From an uncultured Actinomycetes bacterium (GTDB lineage: Bacteria; Actinomycetota; Actinomycetes; Nanopelagicales; Nanopelagicaceae): a stretch of DNA of 20,819 nt. Made by a program: the position numbers and the translations under genes. The stretch's first letter is position 1. Each line of letters begins with the position of its first letter. The notes beneath the pieces were generated by a model. That model made no database searches, was not told the DNA's origin, and saw only the letters and a program-made list of their open reading frames with translations. Where the stretch lies: the NCBI GenBank assembly GCA_903899145.1, contig CAIUHY010000074.1, positions 1-20,819 of the forward strand, written 5' to 3'. Shown piece by piece: positions 6,326 through 14,533 of the stretch.

Positions 6326-6345
6326 TATTTAGAATATTCTAAATA
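6326..6345. repeat. Perfect 20-bp palindrome right after binding-protein stop
   Basis: TATTTAGAATATTCTAAATA is exactly self-complementary and begins at the first base after the stop codon of the binding-protein gene. It could be an RNA hairpin protecting the 3' end, part of a terminator complex with the hairpin at 6361-6390, or a protein site. Confidence 0.6.
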
Positions 6346-6360
6346 AACAGTGAGAATCCG

Positions 6361-6390
6361 GAGGAATCTCGAATTTATTCGGGATTCCTC
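6361..6390 (+). terminator. Strong hairpin between binding protein and ATPase genes (attenuator or 3'-end stabiliser)
   Basis: GAGGAATCTCGAA (6361-6373) pairs with TTCGGGATTCCTC (6378-6390) with one G-U pair and a TTTA loop: a 13-bp stem. The following TTGGTTTGAT is only loosely T-rich, so readthrough is likely. In sugar ABC operons a stem-loop after the binding-protein gene commonly keeps its mRNA in excess over the membrane components. That role fits here and is inferred. Confidence 0.65.
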
Positions 6391-6425
6391 TTGGTTTGAT
6401 ACAAGTAATAATTAAGAGGAGAATC

Positions 6426-7892
6426 TTGAGTCAGCAAGCCCTATTAAAAATTTCAAATCTGGCCAAATCGTATGGTTCAGTTGTTGCACTGCGTAATGCC
6501 AATTTTTCCATATCACCAGGAGAGATACATGCTTTACTGGGAGCGAATGGGGCGGGTAAGTCGACTCTCGTAAAAATATTGACGGGTGTAATTAGTGGGG
6601 ATCAGGGCCTCATAGAACTTAATGGCAGAGAAGTAGCCTTTTCATCGCCTGACAATGCTCGTAAAAATGGTATTGCACCAGTTTTCCAAGATCCTGCGCT
6701 CATTCCTGACATATCAATCCAACGTAATTTATATTTGACCGATACAGATAAAGATCGATTTCTTTTTGAGATTTCAGCTATGGGATTGTCAGTAGATTTG
6801 AATCAATTAGCAAGTGACATAGAGTTACCAATTCTTAGAATGATCGATTTAGCACGTGCACTAGCACATGACCCAGAGCTTTTAATACTTGATGAAATTA
6901 CCGCAGCACTTCCGATTGATATGGCTGAAAAAGTAATATCAATAATGGGAGCTCACAAAGCCCGCGGAAAGTCAGTTATCTTTATCTCGCACAGACTGGC
7001 AGAGATTGAAGAGATTTGTGATCGTGCCACTGTTTTACGCGATGGAACCAATGTTGACACATTCGACGCGACCCAAGGGAGTGAGGCACGGATAGTCGCT
7101 GCCATGCTAGGCGACAAAAATGTCCTTGCTACTCATAGTACAAAGCAAAAAAATAAAATTGCTACCGATGATTTTATGAGAGTTGAATCTCTTTCTGGCG
7201 GTAAACAACTTAAAGATGTCTCATTTACGATCAAGCGTGGCGAGGTACTCGGGGTTGCCGCCCTAGAAGGGCAAGGACAGGATTTGCTTTTTGAAATTCT
7301 TGCAGGGGCCAGTAAGCCAACAGGTGGTAAATTATTTGTGAACGGCGAGGAGGTGACGTTCCATCACCCAAGTGATGCAATTTCATACGGAATTTCATAT
7401 GTTCCTGGTGATCGCAAGACTGCATTAATGCCTCAGCGTTCGATAAGAGAGAATTTAGCGCTAACCAGATATCGAGGAATGCGCCGTTGGGGAAAGATTA
7501 ATTTTGGTGAAGAAGAATTAAAGGTTGATGGAGCGGTTCAAAGCTTAGAAATAGATACACGAGCTAAGTCACAAGTAAAGCGATTATCAGGTGGCAATCA
7601 ACAAAAAGTAACAATTGGTCGTTGGGTTACAACCGGTTTTGACTTACTACTATGTTTTGATCCTACGCGCGGTATTGACGTAGGTACTAAAGCTCAAATT
7701 TATGATCTAATACGTACATTTTCTGATCAAGGGAAGTCCGTCCTCCTCTTTACTTCAGAGCTGAGAGAAATTCAATTATCATGTGATCGAGCCATTGTTC
7801 TGTACGAAGGAAAAGTCCAAGCAAATTTGCCTTTTGAAAAATGTGATGAAGTATCATTGTTGAGCGCCGCACATGGAATTGTGAGCAAGTAA
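6426..7892 (+). CDS. Sugar ABC transporter ATP-binding protein, tandem domain (RbsA/MglA-like)
   Basis: Cytoplasmic energy-coupling subunit of the importer, two ABC domains in one chain, 488 aa. The TTG at 6426 is preferred because GAGGAGA lies just upstream; the frame open from 6396 would begin in the hairpin tail. Domain 1 has Walker A GANGAGKST (39-47), Walker B LLILDE (D156, E157) and the switch histidine H189, but no LSGGQ signature (the region reads IELPILRMIDLARAL). Domain 2 has the signature LSGGNQQ (387-393), but its Walker A is lost (LEGQGQDLL, 280-288) and its Walker B is altered (LLLCFDP, 407-413). One complete composite ATP site therefore remains. The stop abuts the ATG of the first permease with no gap. 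Confidence 0.95.
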   Translation: MSQQALLKISNLAKSYGSVVALRNANFSISPGEIHALLGANGAGKSTLVKILTGVISGDQGLIELNGREVAFSSPDNARKNGIAPVFQDPALIPDISIQRNLYLTDTDKDRFLFEISAMGLSVDLNQLASDIELPILRMIDLARALAHDPELLILDEITAALPIDMAEKVISIMGAHKARGKSVIFISHRLAEIEEICDRATVLRDGTNVDTFDATQGSEARIVAAMLGDKNVLATHSTKQKNKIATDDFMRVESLSGGKQLKDVSFTIKRGEVLGVAALEGQGQDLLFEILAGASKPTGGKLFVNGEEVTFHHPSDAISYGISYVPGDRKTALMPQRSIRENLALTRYRGMRRWGKINFGEEELKVDGAVQSLEIDTRAKSQVKRLSGGNQQKVTIGRWVTTGFDLLLCFDPTRGIDVGTKAQIYDLIRTFSDQGKSVLLFTSELREIQLSCDRAIVLYEGKVQANLPFEKCDEVSLLSAAHGIVSK

Positions 7893-8849
7893 ATGAACTT
7901 AATAAAGATCAAGCGTCAGTCATGGAATATCGGCATTGTTATAATTGCTCTAGGATTAGGGACTTGGCAGATTAATCGCCTGCCAGTTTTTGGTTCCTAT
8001 GAAGTACGTACTATTCTTTTAGGAATTCTCCCTATTGCCTTGCTTTCTATGGGACAAGCAATCATAATTATTGGCGGGGGAATTAACTTAGCAATTGGTG
8101 CAGAGGCGGTCTTGATAAATTGCCTAGCAGCACGCTTTATGGCGAACAAAAGCTTTGGTGTTGCGATTGTGTTAACGTTAGCCTTGCTTTTTGTTTCAGT
8201 ATGCGTTGGAGCATTAACCGGCTTAATAATCTCGAGGTCGAAGATTGCTGACATCATCGTGACCCTTGCAACTAGTTTTATTCTTATTGGATTCGCCATG
8301 TATATCCAACCTTCACCTGGAGGTGGGATGAATTTGACCCTTGCTCATCTCATTTCTGGTAAAGGCTCTGCTTTCCTTCCGCCGCTCATTGTATTAATTT
8401 TGCCATTGCTAATTATTTGGATCCCCTTGTATCGCAGTCGCATGGGTATCGCAATGTTTGCAATTGGCTCAAATAAAGATGCAGCATTTCTTTCAGGCGT
8501 TAACGTTGACTTGACACGTATCAAGCTTTATGCGACGGGAGGGCTATTTGCAGGGATTTCTGGCATCGTTCTTACGGCTATAACACTCAGCGGAAGTCCA
8601 TTTGCCAGCATCAGCAATACCGCCACTCTTAATTCCGTTGCAGGGGCCGTATTGGGTGGCGTCGCACTTTCTGGCGGCGTTGGAGGACTTACTGGCCCCG
8701 CGCTTGCAGCATTAATTTTGTATTTTATACCAACAATACTTTTGAACTACGGGATTGATCCTGCCTATAGCCAGATTATTACAGGAGCTCTCACGATCGT
8801 TGTTGTACTTGCCGGCGGTTTAATTCGCAATCGCGGAAAGAAGAAGTAA
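7893..8849 (+). CDS. Sugar ABC transporter permease 1 (RbsC/AraH-like, BPD_transp_2)
   Basis: Integral membrane subunit, 318 aa, dominated by hydrophobic segments of roughly 20 residues. Family landmarks are GGGINLAIGAEAVL near residue 60-75, the cytoplasmic coupling loop around IGSNKDAAFLSGVNVDLTRIKLYATGG, and the glycine-rich GAVLGGVALSGGVGGLTGP segment near the C-terminus. It begins at the base after the ATPase stop (TAA directly followed by ATG), so translation is probably coupled. It probably pairs with the next gene as a heterodimer. Substrate cannot be told from sequence. Confidence 0.95.
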   Translation: MNLIKIKRQSWNIGIVIIALGLGTWQINRLPVFGSYEVRTILLGILPIALLSMGQAIIIIGGGINLAIGAEAVLINCLAARFMANKSFGVAIVLTLALLFVSVCVGALTGLIISRSKIADIIVTLATSFILIGFAMYIQPSPGGGMNLTLAHLISGKGSAFLPPLIVLILPLLIIWIPLYRSRMGIAMFAIGSNKDAAFLSGVNVDLTRIKLYATGGLFAGISGIVLTAITLSGSPFASISNTATLNSVAGAVLGGVALSGGVGGLTGPALAALILYFIPTILLNYGIDPAYSQIITGALTIVVVLAGGLIRNRGKKK

Positions 8850-9806
8850 ATGAGCAACATTCTTAAGAAAGTCCAAAGCCGCTTTTCAGTTGCGATGTTA
8901 AGTCTCTGGGGAATACTTTTTTCCTTGTTCGTGGTAACTGGCCTGGTAGATCACTACTTTTTTACAATTTCGTCAATCGGCGTCACTTTACAACTTGCTG
9001 TTCCATTAGGTCTCTTAGCCGCAGGTCAGACGATATGTATGCTCACTGGTGGAATTGATCTCTCGATTGCAATGATTGCAACTGGTGCTGCTTTTATTGT
9101 CAGTATTAAGTCATCATCTGGATTAGGTTTAGCAATTTTGTATGCAACTTTGTATTGCATACTTATCGGCACAATTAACGGACTTGCCGTTGGATTATTT
9201 GGGATGAACCCTCTCATCATGACACTCGGTATGAATGCTGTGCTTATCGGAGTATTCACTGTTGGAATTACCACATTTCTTAAGGGCAGTTCAACAATGC
9301 CAGATATCATTATTAAATTGAGTTCTGGATCAATTATTGATCCCATTAGTTGGCCGTTTTTACTATGGATTTTTTTTGGTGGGCTAATTATTTTTCTACT
9401 TTCGAAAACTGGCCTTGGTAGATTGATATATGCAGTGGGTGATAACGCAACAGCAGCACGTCTGGCAGGGGTTCGAGTATGGAAAGTACAGCTAGCTGCC
9501 TACATAATTTGTGCGCTTTTAGGTGGACTTGCTGGATTGATGATAGGTGGACAGTCCGGAGCAGTTGCGATGAGTCTGGCTGATTCATTAGTGCTTCCAT
9601 CTGTTGCAGCTGTTGTTATTGGTGGAACGTCTATCATGGGAGGCATCGGAAGTTACACCGGTAGCATCATGGGCGCGCTTATTCTCACTGTTCTTTCATA
9701 CCTCCTAGCAACGATCAATTCTTCCGAAGCAGTAAAGCAAATGATTTATGGCTTTATTGTGCTTACGTTAGCGTGGACATACTCAAAGCTAACCGAGAAA
9801 TCTTAG
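8850..9806 (+). CDS. Sugar ABC transporter permease 2 (RbsC/AraH-like, BPD_transp_2)
   Basis: Second permease, also 318 aa and homologous to the first but clearly divergent. It shows LTGGIDLSIAMIATG near residues 65-80, the coupling loop GDNATAARLAGVRVWKVQLAAY, and the VIGGTSIMGGIGSYTGS segment before the last membrane spans. Its ATG follows the stop of permease 1 with no gap, and GGAAAGAAGAAG at the end of that gene can serve as ribosome-binding site. Two different permease genes plus one tandem ATPase make a complete CUT2-type importer with a heterodimeric channel. Confidence 0.95.
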   Translation: MSNILKKVQSRFSVAMLSLWGILFSLFVVTGLVDHYFFTISSIGVTLQLAVPLGLLAAGQTICMLTGGIDLSIAMIATGAAFIVSIKSSSGLGLAILYATLYCILIGTINGLAVGLFGMNPLIMTLGMNAVLIGVFTVGITTFLKGSSTMPDIIIKLSSGSIIDPISWPFLLWIFFGGLIIFLLSKTGLGRLIYAVGDNATAARLAGVRVWKVQLAAYIICALLGGLAGLMIGGQSGAVAMSLADSLVLPSVAAVVIGGTSIMGGIGSYTGSIMGALILTVLSYLLATINSSEAVKQMIYGFIVLTLAWTYSKLTEKS

Positions 9807-10952
9807 ATGGCAATGTCTATCAATGCTGTTGCAGTAATAGGTACGGGTTTTATAGGAACTATTCATGTTGAAGGGATTCGGCGTACCGGTAATTATGTTA
9901 AAGGTGCTTTATCGGGATCGCACAAGAGCACAGCACTAGCTGCTGAAACGTTAAAATTAGATACGGCGTATAAGTCGGTCGAAGAAATTTGTGGTGATGC
10001 TGATATCTCAGTAGTTCACGTCACAAGTCCTAATGCACTTCATGTCGAACAAGTAGAAAAACTTATTGCTGCTGGCAAGCACGTTGTTTGTGAGAAACCC
10101 CTTGCGCTTACTGAGGCAGAAGGTGCGCATTTATTAGCTTTAGCTGAAAAAGCGGCAGTAGTGCATGCAGTTTGTTTTAATACTCGGTTTTATCCTATGG
10201 TCCATGAAGCAAAAAGTAGAATTAAAAAGGGTGAAATTGGAGAAGTTCGATATATAAATGCTCAATATCACCAAGACTGGTTGATGCTCGATACAGACTG
10301 GAATTGGCGACTAGACCCTAATCAAGCTGGGCAAATCCGGGCTGTTGCAGATATTGGGTCTCATTTACTGGATCAGATAGGTTTTGTCACTGGCGAAGAA
10401 ATCGAATCGGTTTTTGCAGAACTTCACACACTAGTCAAGATTCGCAATCGCCCTTTGAGCGAAGTTAAAACTTTTACTTCTTCTGGGAATGTTTTACGTG
10501 AAAAAGTAGAAATGTTTTCTGATGATGCTGCAGGAATTTTTTTACGATTTAAGAATGGCGCTCGAGCTACAGTATCTATCTCTCAAATTTCAGGAGGCTC
10601 AAAAAATTCATTAAAATGGGAAATTTCTGGCGCGAAAGGGACTTTGGCATTTGATGCACAGTCACCTGAAGCTTTATGGTTTGGAAATAGGGGAACCGCT
10701 AACTCAGTCCTCCTAAAAGATCCCTCTCTTCTTTCCCCTGAAGCTGCCGCAATCGCTTTTTACCCAGGCGGCCATGTAGAAGGGTTTGGTGAAACTTTTA
10801 GAGGACTATTCGAAACTATTTATAACCGAATTGAAAATCGTTCACTACCTGTGAAGTATCCAACCTTCGAAGACGGTGTCCGTAGTTTGAAAATCACAGA
10901 TGCAATAGCAGTAAGTTCACAAAAATCAATGTGGATCAGTCTCAACACATGA
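9807..10952 (+). CDS. Gfo/Idh/MocA-family oxidoreductase 1
   Basis: NAD(P)-dependent sugar or polyol dehydrogenase of 381 aa. The Rossmann motif IGTGFIG is at residues 11-17, the signature CEKPL with the catalytic lysine in EKP (96-98), and the second-domain active-site pair in ADIGSHLLD (D182, H186). These are the complete hallmarks of the family, which oxidises sugar hydroxyls, often at C1 or C3. The start directly follows the permease stop; a second ATG two codons later is an equal alternative. It is co-transcribed with the importer and followed after 12 bases by the TIM-barrel gene. Dehydrogenase plus TIM barrel is the pairing seen in oxidative inositol and 3-keto-glycoside pathways. Confidence 0.92.
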   Translation: MAMSINAVAVIGTGFIGTIHVEGIRRTGNYVKGALSGSHKSTALAAETLKLDTAYKSVEEICGDADISVVHVTSPNALHVEQVEKLIAAGKHVVCEKPLALTEAEGAHLLALAEKAAVVHAVCFNTRFYPMVHEAKSRIKKGEIGEVRYINAQYHQDWLMLDTDWNWRLDPNQAGQIRAVADIGSHLLDQIGFVTGEEIESVFAELHTLVKIRNRPLSEVKTFTSSGNVLREKVEMFSDDAAGIFLRFKNGARATVSISQISGGSKNSLKWEISGAKGTLAFDAQSPEALWFGNRGTANSVLLKDPSLLSPEAAAIAFYPGGHVEGFGETFRGLFETIYNRIENRSLPVKYPTFEDGVRSLKITDAIAVSSQKSMWISLNT

Positions 10953-10964
10953 AAAGGATATAAA

Positions 10965-11882
10965 ATGAAGCTAGGACTCCTCACTGCACCACTGCCAAGC
11001 GTTCCCCTGATGGAAATTGCTAAATGGGCACATGAACAAAGATTTGAAACACTGGAAGTGTGTTGTTGGCCAAAATCCGCAGACGCTAACCGCCGCTATG
11101 CTGGAATCACCCACATTGATGTTGAAAATCTCAGTGCTGAACAAGGCGCTCAAATTGTGGGGGAGTTAGCAAGTCACAAGATCACAATGTCAGCGCTCGG
11201 CTATTATCCAAACAATTTACACCCTGATCCTAAACACCGTGAATCAGTTAATGAGCATACCAAGAAGGTAATTCGCGCTGCCGGTCTCATGAATGTTCCA
11301 GTCGTGAGCACTTTCATTGGGGCCGATGCATCGAAGACTCAAGTGCAAAATTGGGAAGATGCACAGAAAGTATGGCCAGATATTGTTAAGTATGCATCAG
11401 ATAATAATGTCAAAATTGCGATCGAAAATTGCCCAATGATTTTTAGTAAAGACGAGTGGCCTAGTGGCCATAATGTCGCCTATTCTCCAAAGATTTGGCG
11501 TGAGATGTTTGCATTATTTGGGCCAACCGTGGGGTTAAATCTTGACCCGTCACACCTTTTATGGCAGATGATTGACATTGAAAGAGTAATCCGCGAATTT
11601 GGTAGCAGGATTTATCACACACATATCAAAGATATGGAAATCGATCGAGATGGCTTATACGAAAATGGAATCATCTCCGCTGGAATTGGATGGCAACGCC
11701 CTCGCCTTCCTGGTTATGGCGAGATAAATTGGGCCAAATTTGTTTCCACTCTTTCACAAGTCGGCTATGACGGAGTTTTATGTGTTGAACACGAAGACCG
11801 CCGATATGAAGGAAGCGACGAGTTAGTGAAGCAAGGATTTATCATTGCTCGAAATCAGATAGCGCCGCTTTTACCTATGTAA
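10965..11882 (+). CDS. Sugar phosphate isomerase/epimerase-like TIM-barrel protein (AP_endonuc_2)
   Basis: Metal-dependent xylose-isomerase-like TIM barrel, 305 aa. Likely metal or catalytic residues are E154 in IAIENCP, D194 and H197 in LNLDPSHLLW, H220 in YHTHIKDM and E276 in CVEHED. The family includes sugar isomerases, epimerases, inosose dehydratases and lyases that act on 3-keto glycosides. AAAGGA precedes the ATG. It is the last gene of block B and converges on a Gfo/Idh gene 19 bases away, with no convincing terminator between them. Given the adjacent Gfo/Idh enzyme, elimination or isomerisation of a keto sugar is the best guess. Confidence 0.9.
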   Translation: MKLGLLTAPLPSVPLMEIAKWAHEQRFETLEVCCWPKSADANRRYAGITHIDVENLSAEQGAQIVGELASHKITMSALGYYPNNLHPDPKHRESVNEHTKKVIRAAGLMNVPVVSTFIGADASKTQVQNWEDAQKVWPDIVKYASDNNVKIAIENCPMIFSKDEWPSGHNVAYSPKIWREMFALFGPTVGLNLDPSHLLWQMIDIERVIREFGSRIYHTHIKDMEIDRDGLYENGIISAGIGWQRPRLPGYGEINWAKFVSTLSQVGYDGVLCVEHEDRRYEGSDELVKQGFIIARNQIAPLLPM

Positions 11883-11901
11883 GGAAAGAATCATCTTAAG
11901 C

Positions 11902-13107
11902 TTATGAATTTACGGTTGCAACGATGCGGTCGCTAAATTCATGAGTCTTAGGATCTTTCAATATCAGCTTGACTCTTCCATCAGGAAGGGTTTCTTGCTT
12001 GATGATGATGAGACCTTCAAAAAATTTTGGATCATTGCTGATTCGAGGAGTAACTCCACCTCGCCATTCAACATCTATCGGTACCCATGCATGGGCTTCG
12101 GCAGACTTGAAACAAGCGTCCATAATTGCATTGACGACATAACCATCGTAAAAAGTTTCCATCGGGTCATTGCCATTTTCCATAGAGTTAAACATATCCG
12201 TAAACATATCAACATAGCCTAGTTCAGCGACTTCATCACCTACAGGGAAGAGCCAGCCGGTTGCTGTTTCCGATTTCTCTGCAACATATGAATTTCCTTC
12301 TGCCGCAGTAAACATTTCAAATCCTGTCCGTAAGAAGTGATTCAACCAAATAGTTCCGTGGGTTCCGGCAACCTCATCACGAAGGTCCATGCCGCCACGG
12401 AAGGTCCAAGACACTTCGAACTGCCCAATAGCACCAGATTCAAACTTAATGAGAGCGATTGCATTGTCTTCCGCATTAATTGGATGCACCATTGTGTCTT
12501 TCCAACAAAGTACCTCAACCGGTCTATTTCCTTTACCTACAAAATTACGAATGATTTCAATGCAGTGACAGCCAAGATCGACTATGCAACCCCCACCAGC
12601 TTGTTTATCATCCCAGAACCATGCACTGTGCGGACCAGGGTGGGTTTCACGCGAACGAACCCATAGCACGTCACCAACAGCTCCATTTTGTACAGACCTC
12701 ACAGCTTTGAGTGTTTTGGGCGTATAACAAAGATCTTCCAAATACCCAGCAAATATTCCAGCCTTTTCTACTACATCAAGAATCCTCTTTGCTTCAGTTG
12801 CATTTCTTGCTAATGGTTTTGTGCACAGCACTGCTTTGCCTGCTTTTGCAATTTTTGTAATAACTTCCTCGTGCATGTGGTTGGGCAGCGCAACAACCAC
12901 AACATCGGTCTCCGGATCATTGATGGCCTCATCAATGTCCGTTGTGTAATTAGGAACATTCCAGCGTTCAGCAAAAGCCGCACCACGTTCGGGGGAGCGC
13001 GAATAAACCACAGCAACCGAATCTCTGTTTCGTTGGCCTTGAAGAGTCATAGTGTAAAAATCACCTATTAAACCAGTGCCGAGCATTGTTATTTTATGAG
13101 CCTTCAC
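11902..13107 (-). CDS. Gfo/Idh/MocA-family oxidoreductase 2
   Basis: Second NAD(P)-dependent sugar dehydrogenase-like protein, 401 aa from the GTG at 13107. That start is chosen because GGGAGG lies four bases upstream and the protein then begins KAHKITMLGTGLIG. Opening the frame at 13164 would translate through the operator at 13142-13161. The Rossmann motif LGTGLIG is at residues 9-15. The usual EKP signature reads TKP (CTKPLA, 96-98), keeping the lysine and proline. The active-site pair is in VDLGCHCIE (D177, H181). It stands alone on the minus strand, divergent from block C, and shares the 104-bp gap and its operator. It is only distantly similar to the other Gfo/Idh protein here, so probably acts on a different intermediate. 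Confidence 0.92.
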   Translation of the reverse strand: MKAHKITMLGTGLIGDFYTMTLQGQRNRDSVAVVYSRSPERGAAFAERWNVPNYTTDIDEAINDPETDVVVVALPNHMHEEVITKIAKAGKAVLCTKPLARNATEAKRILDVVEKAGIFAGYLEDLCYTPKTLKAVRSVQNGAVGDVLWVRSRETHPGPHSAWFWDDKQAGGGCIVDLGCHCIEIIRNFVGKGNRPVEVLCWKDTMVHPINAEDNAIALIKFESGAIGQFEVSWTFRGGMDLRDEVAGTHGTIWLNHFLRTGFEMFTAAEGNSYVAEKSETATGWLFPVGDEVAELGYVDMFTDMFNSMENGNDPMETFYDGYVVNAIMDACFKSAEAHAWVPIDVEWRGGVTPRISNDPKFFEGLIIIKQETLPDGRVKLILKDPKTHEFSDRIVATVNS

Positions 13108-13141
13108 AATTCCTCCCAAAGTAATTCTGTAGTACTGATTC

Positions 13142-13161
13142 GAAGTAGTATAGACTAATTT
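13142..13161. promoter_or_regulatory. GntR-type operator between Gfo/Idh 2 and FAD oxidoreductase
   Basis: GAAGTAGTATAGACTAATTT is identical to the site at 1096-1115 at 17 of 20 positions, including the full GTAGTATAGAC core. It lies in the divergent gap, about 35 bases from the Gfo/Idh 2 start and 50 from the FAD gene, so it could control both directions. It confirms that the upstream extension of the minus-strand frame is not coding. Confidence 0.7.
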
Positions 13162-13210
13162 CACTCGTACTGAGAGAGCAAGTGCTGTTTTCCTGGAAGG
13201 GGAGTGTAAA

Positions 13211-14533
13211 TTGAACCGCCGCTATAGTGGAGATTTTGAAGTGGTAGTGGTTGGAGCCGGCTCTGCAGGTTCATCCGCTGCTATCGCGTCTGCGCGAAGC
13301 GGTGCTCGGACTTTAATAATTGATCGGCTCCCATTTGTGGGAGGAACAAGCACAGGGGTGTTAGACACCTTCTACGGCTTTTATACGCCTGGTGAAAAAT
13401 CCACGAAGATTGTGGCCGGAATTCCAGATGAAATCATTTCGGGTCTTCGAGGATTGGGAAATGTTGTCGAACGACCAAATACATATGGGGCTGGAACGGG
13501 TATTACTTATAACCCTGAACATTTAAAAACTGTCTGGGAACGTGAGTTAGCTAAGGCTGGCGTAACCATTTTGCTGCATAGTCTCTTGCAAGAAGTTTCA
13601 GTAATTGATGGCTGCATCAAAAGTCTCACCTTGGCGACTCGATCAGGGTTAATAACAGTCACAGGTAAATATTTTATTGATGCGACTGGTGATGCGGACC
13701 TTTCATATTTTTCTAAATTTGCATTTGAAAAAGCAGGAGAAATTTCACCAGCACAAACCATGACTACTACATTTCGTATGGTGAATGTAAATATTCACAA
13801 ACGTAAGTCAATGAACAAGGATCAACTTCACAATTTAATGGAGGCTGCTGCTACAGAAGGTTATAAGTTACCTCGTCGCGAGGGATCTGATCACATCACT
13901 ACAGTCGAAAATACTATGGCTACCGTTATGACACGGATTGAATCAACTCGAACAAATGATGAAGGCGAGTTGGAATCAGTTCTTGATAATCCATTCTTCT
14001 TATCAGAGTCAGAAATTGAAGGAAGAGAGCAAGCCATTGAGTACGCTCGATTCTTAGTTGATAAAGTGCCCGGATATGAAAATGCTTCACTTTATGGACT
14101 TTCTACATTTCTCGGCATACGTGAAAGCAGAAGGGTTTACGGGGACTATCGAGTAACTCGAGATGATGTTTTGGGAGCTACACAATTCGATGATCAGATT
14201 GCATTATGTGGCGCTCCAATTGAGGATCACCACAGTGGAACAGGCACCAACTGGGCCTACATCCCAGATGGCCAGACAGTTGGGATACCAATGCGGGCAC
14301 TTTTGGTAAAGGACAGCATTAATACTTTAGTGGTAGGTCGATGCTTTTCCGCTACACATGATGCGCATGCAAGCATCCGGTCCATGGCACAATGCATGGC
14401 AATGGGAGTTGCGGCTGGTGTGAACGCTGCACTTGCCACGAAGGAAGCCAAAGATCTCAGGAGTGTAAAGTTTGGGCATATTCGAAAGGGCTTGCTCGAC
14501 CTGGGTTCAATCATTGAAATGCCAAAAGCATAA
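13211..14533 (+). CDS. FAD-dependent oxidoreductase (FAD_oxidored, PF12831-like)
   Basis: Soluble flavoprotein of 440 aa, first gene of block C. The dinucleotide motif VVVGAGSAGSSAA (G15, G17, G20) is followed by the acidic-end strand TLIIDR and GGTSTGVLDTFYGFY. A second FAD contact, YFIDATGDADLS, lies mid-protein, and the C-terminal GRCFSATHDAHASIRSMAQCMAMGVAAG closes the flavin site. This combination matches the broad FAD_oxidored family, whose members often sit in sugar-utilisation clusters. The start is TTG at 13211 with GGAAGGGGAG a few bases upstream. Its stop overlaps the next ATG by one base (TAATG). It may oxidise a sugar or a released aglycone; the substrate is unknown. Confidence 0.88.
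   Translation: MNRRYSGDFEVVVVGAGSAGSSAAIASARSGARTLIIDRLPFVGGTSTGVLDTFYGFYTPGEKSTKIVAGIPDEIISGLRGLGNVVERPNTYGAGTGITYNPEHLKTVWERELAKAGVTILLHSLLQEVSVIDGCIKSLTLATRSGLITVTGKYFIDATGDADLSYFSKFAFEKAGEISPAQTMTTTFRMVNVNIHKRKSMNKDQLHNLMEAAATEGYKLPRREGSDHITTVENTMATVMTRIESTRTNDEGELESVLDNPFFLSESEIEGREQAIEYARFLVDKVPGYENASLYGLSTFLGIRESRRVYGDYRVTRDDVLGATQFDDQIALCGAPIEDHHSGTGTNWAYIPDGQTVGIPMRALLVKDSINTLVVGRCFSATHDAHASIRSMAQCMAMGVAAGVNAALATKEAKDLRSVKFGHIRKGLLDLGSIIEMPKA

Noticed and set aside
11883..11901. Possible terminator between the TIM-barrel gene and Gfo/Idh 2
   Set aside because: Only the short palindrome TAAGCTTA is present, without a GC stem or T-run.
12337..12666. 109-codon open frame antisense to Gfo/Idh 2
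   Set aside because: The minus-strand gene has complete family motifs; the plus-strand frame resembles nothing and lacks a start signal.
13108..13164. N-terminal extension of Gfo/Idh 2 from 13164
   Set aside because: It would run through the conserved operator, while GGGAGG precedes the GTG at 13107 with good spacing.
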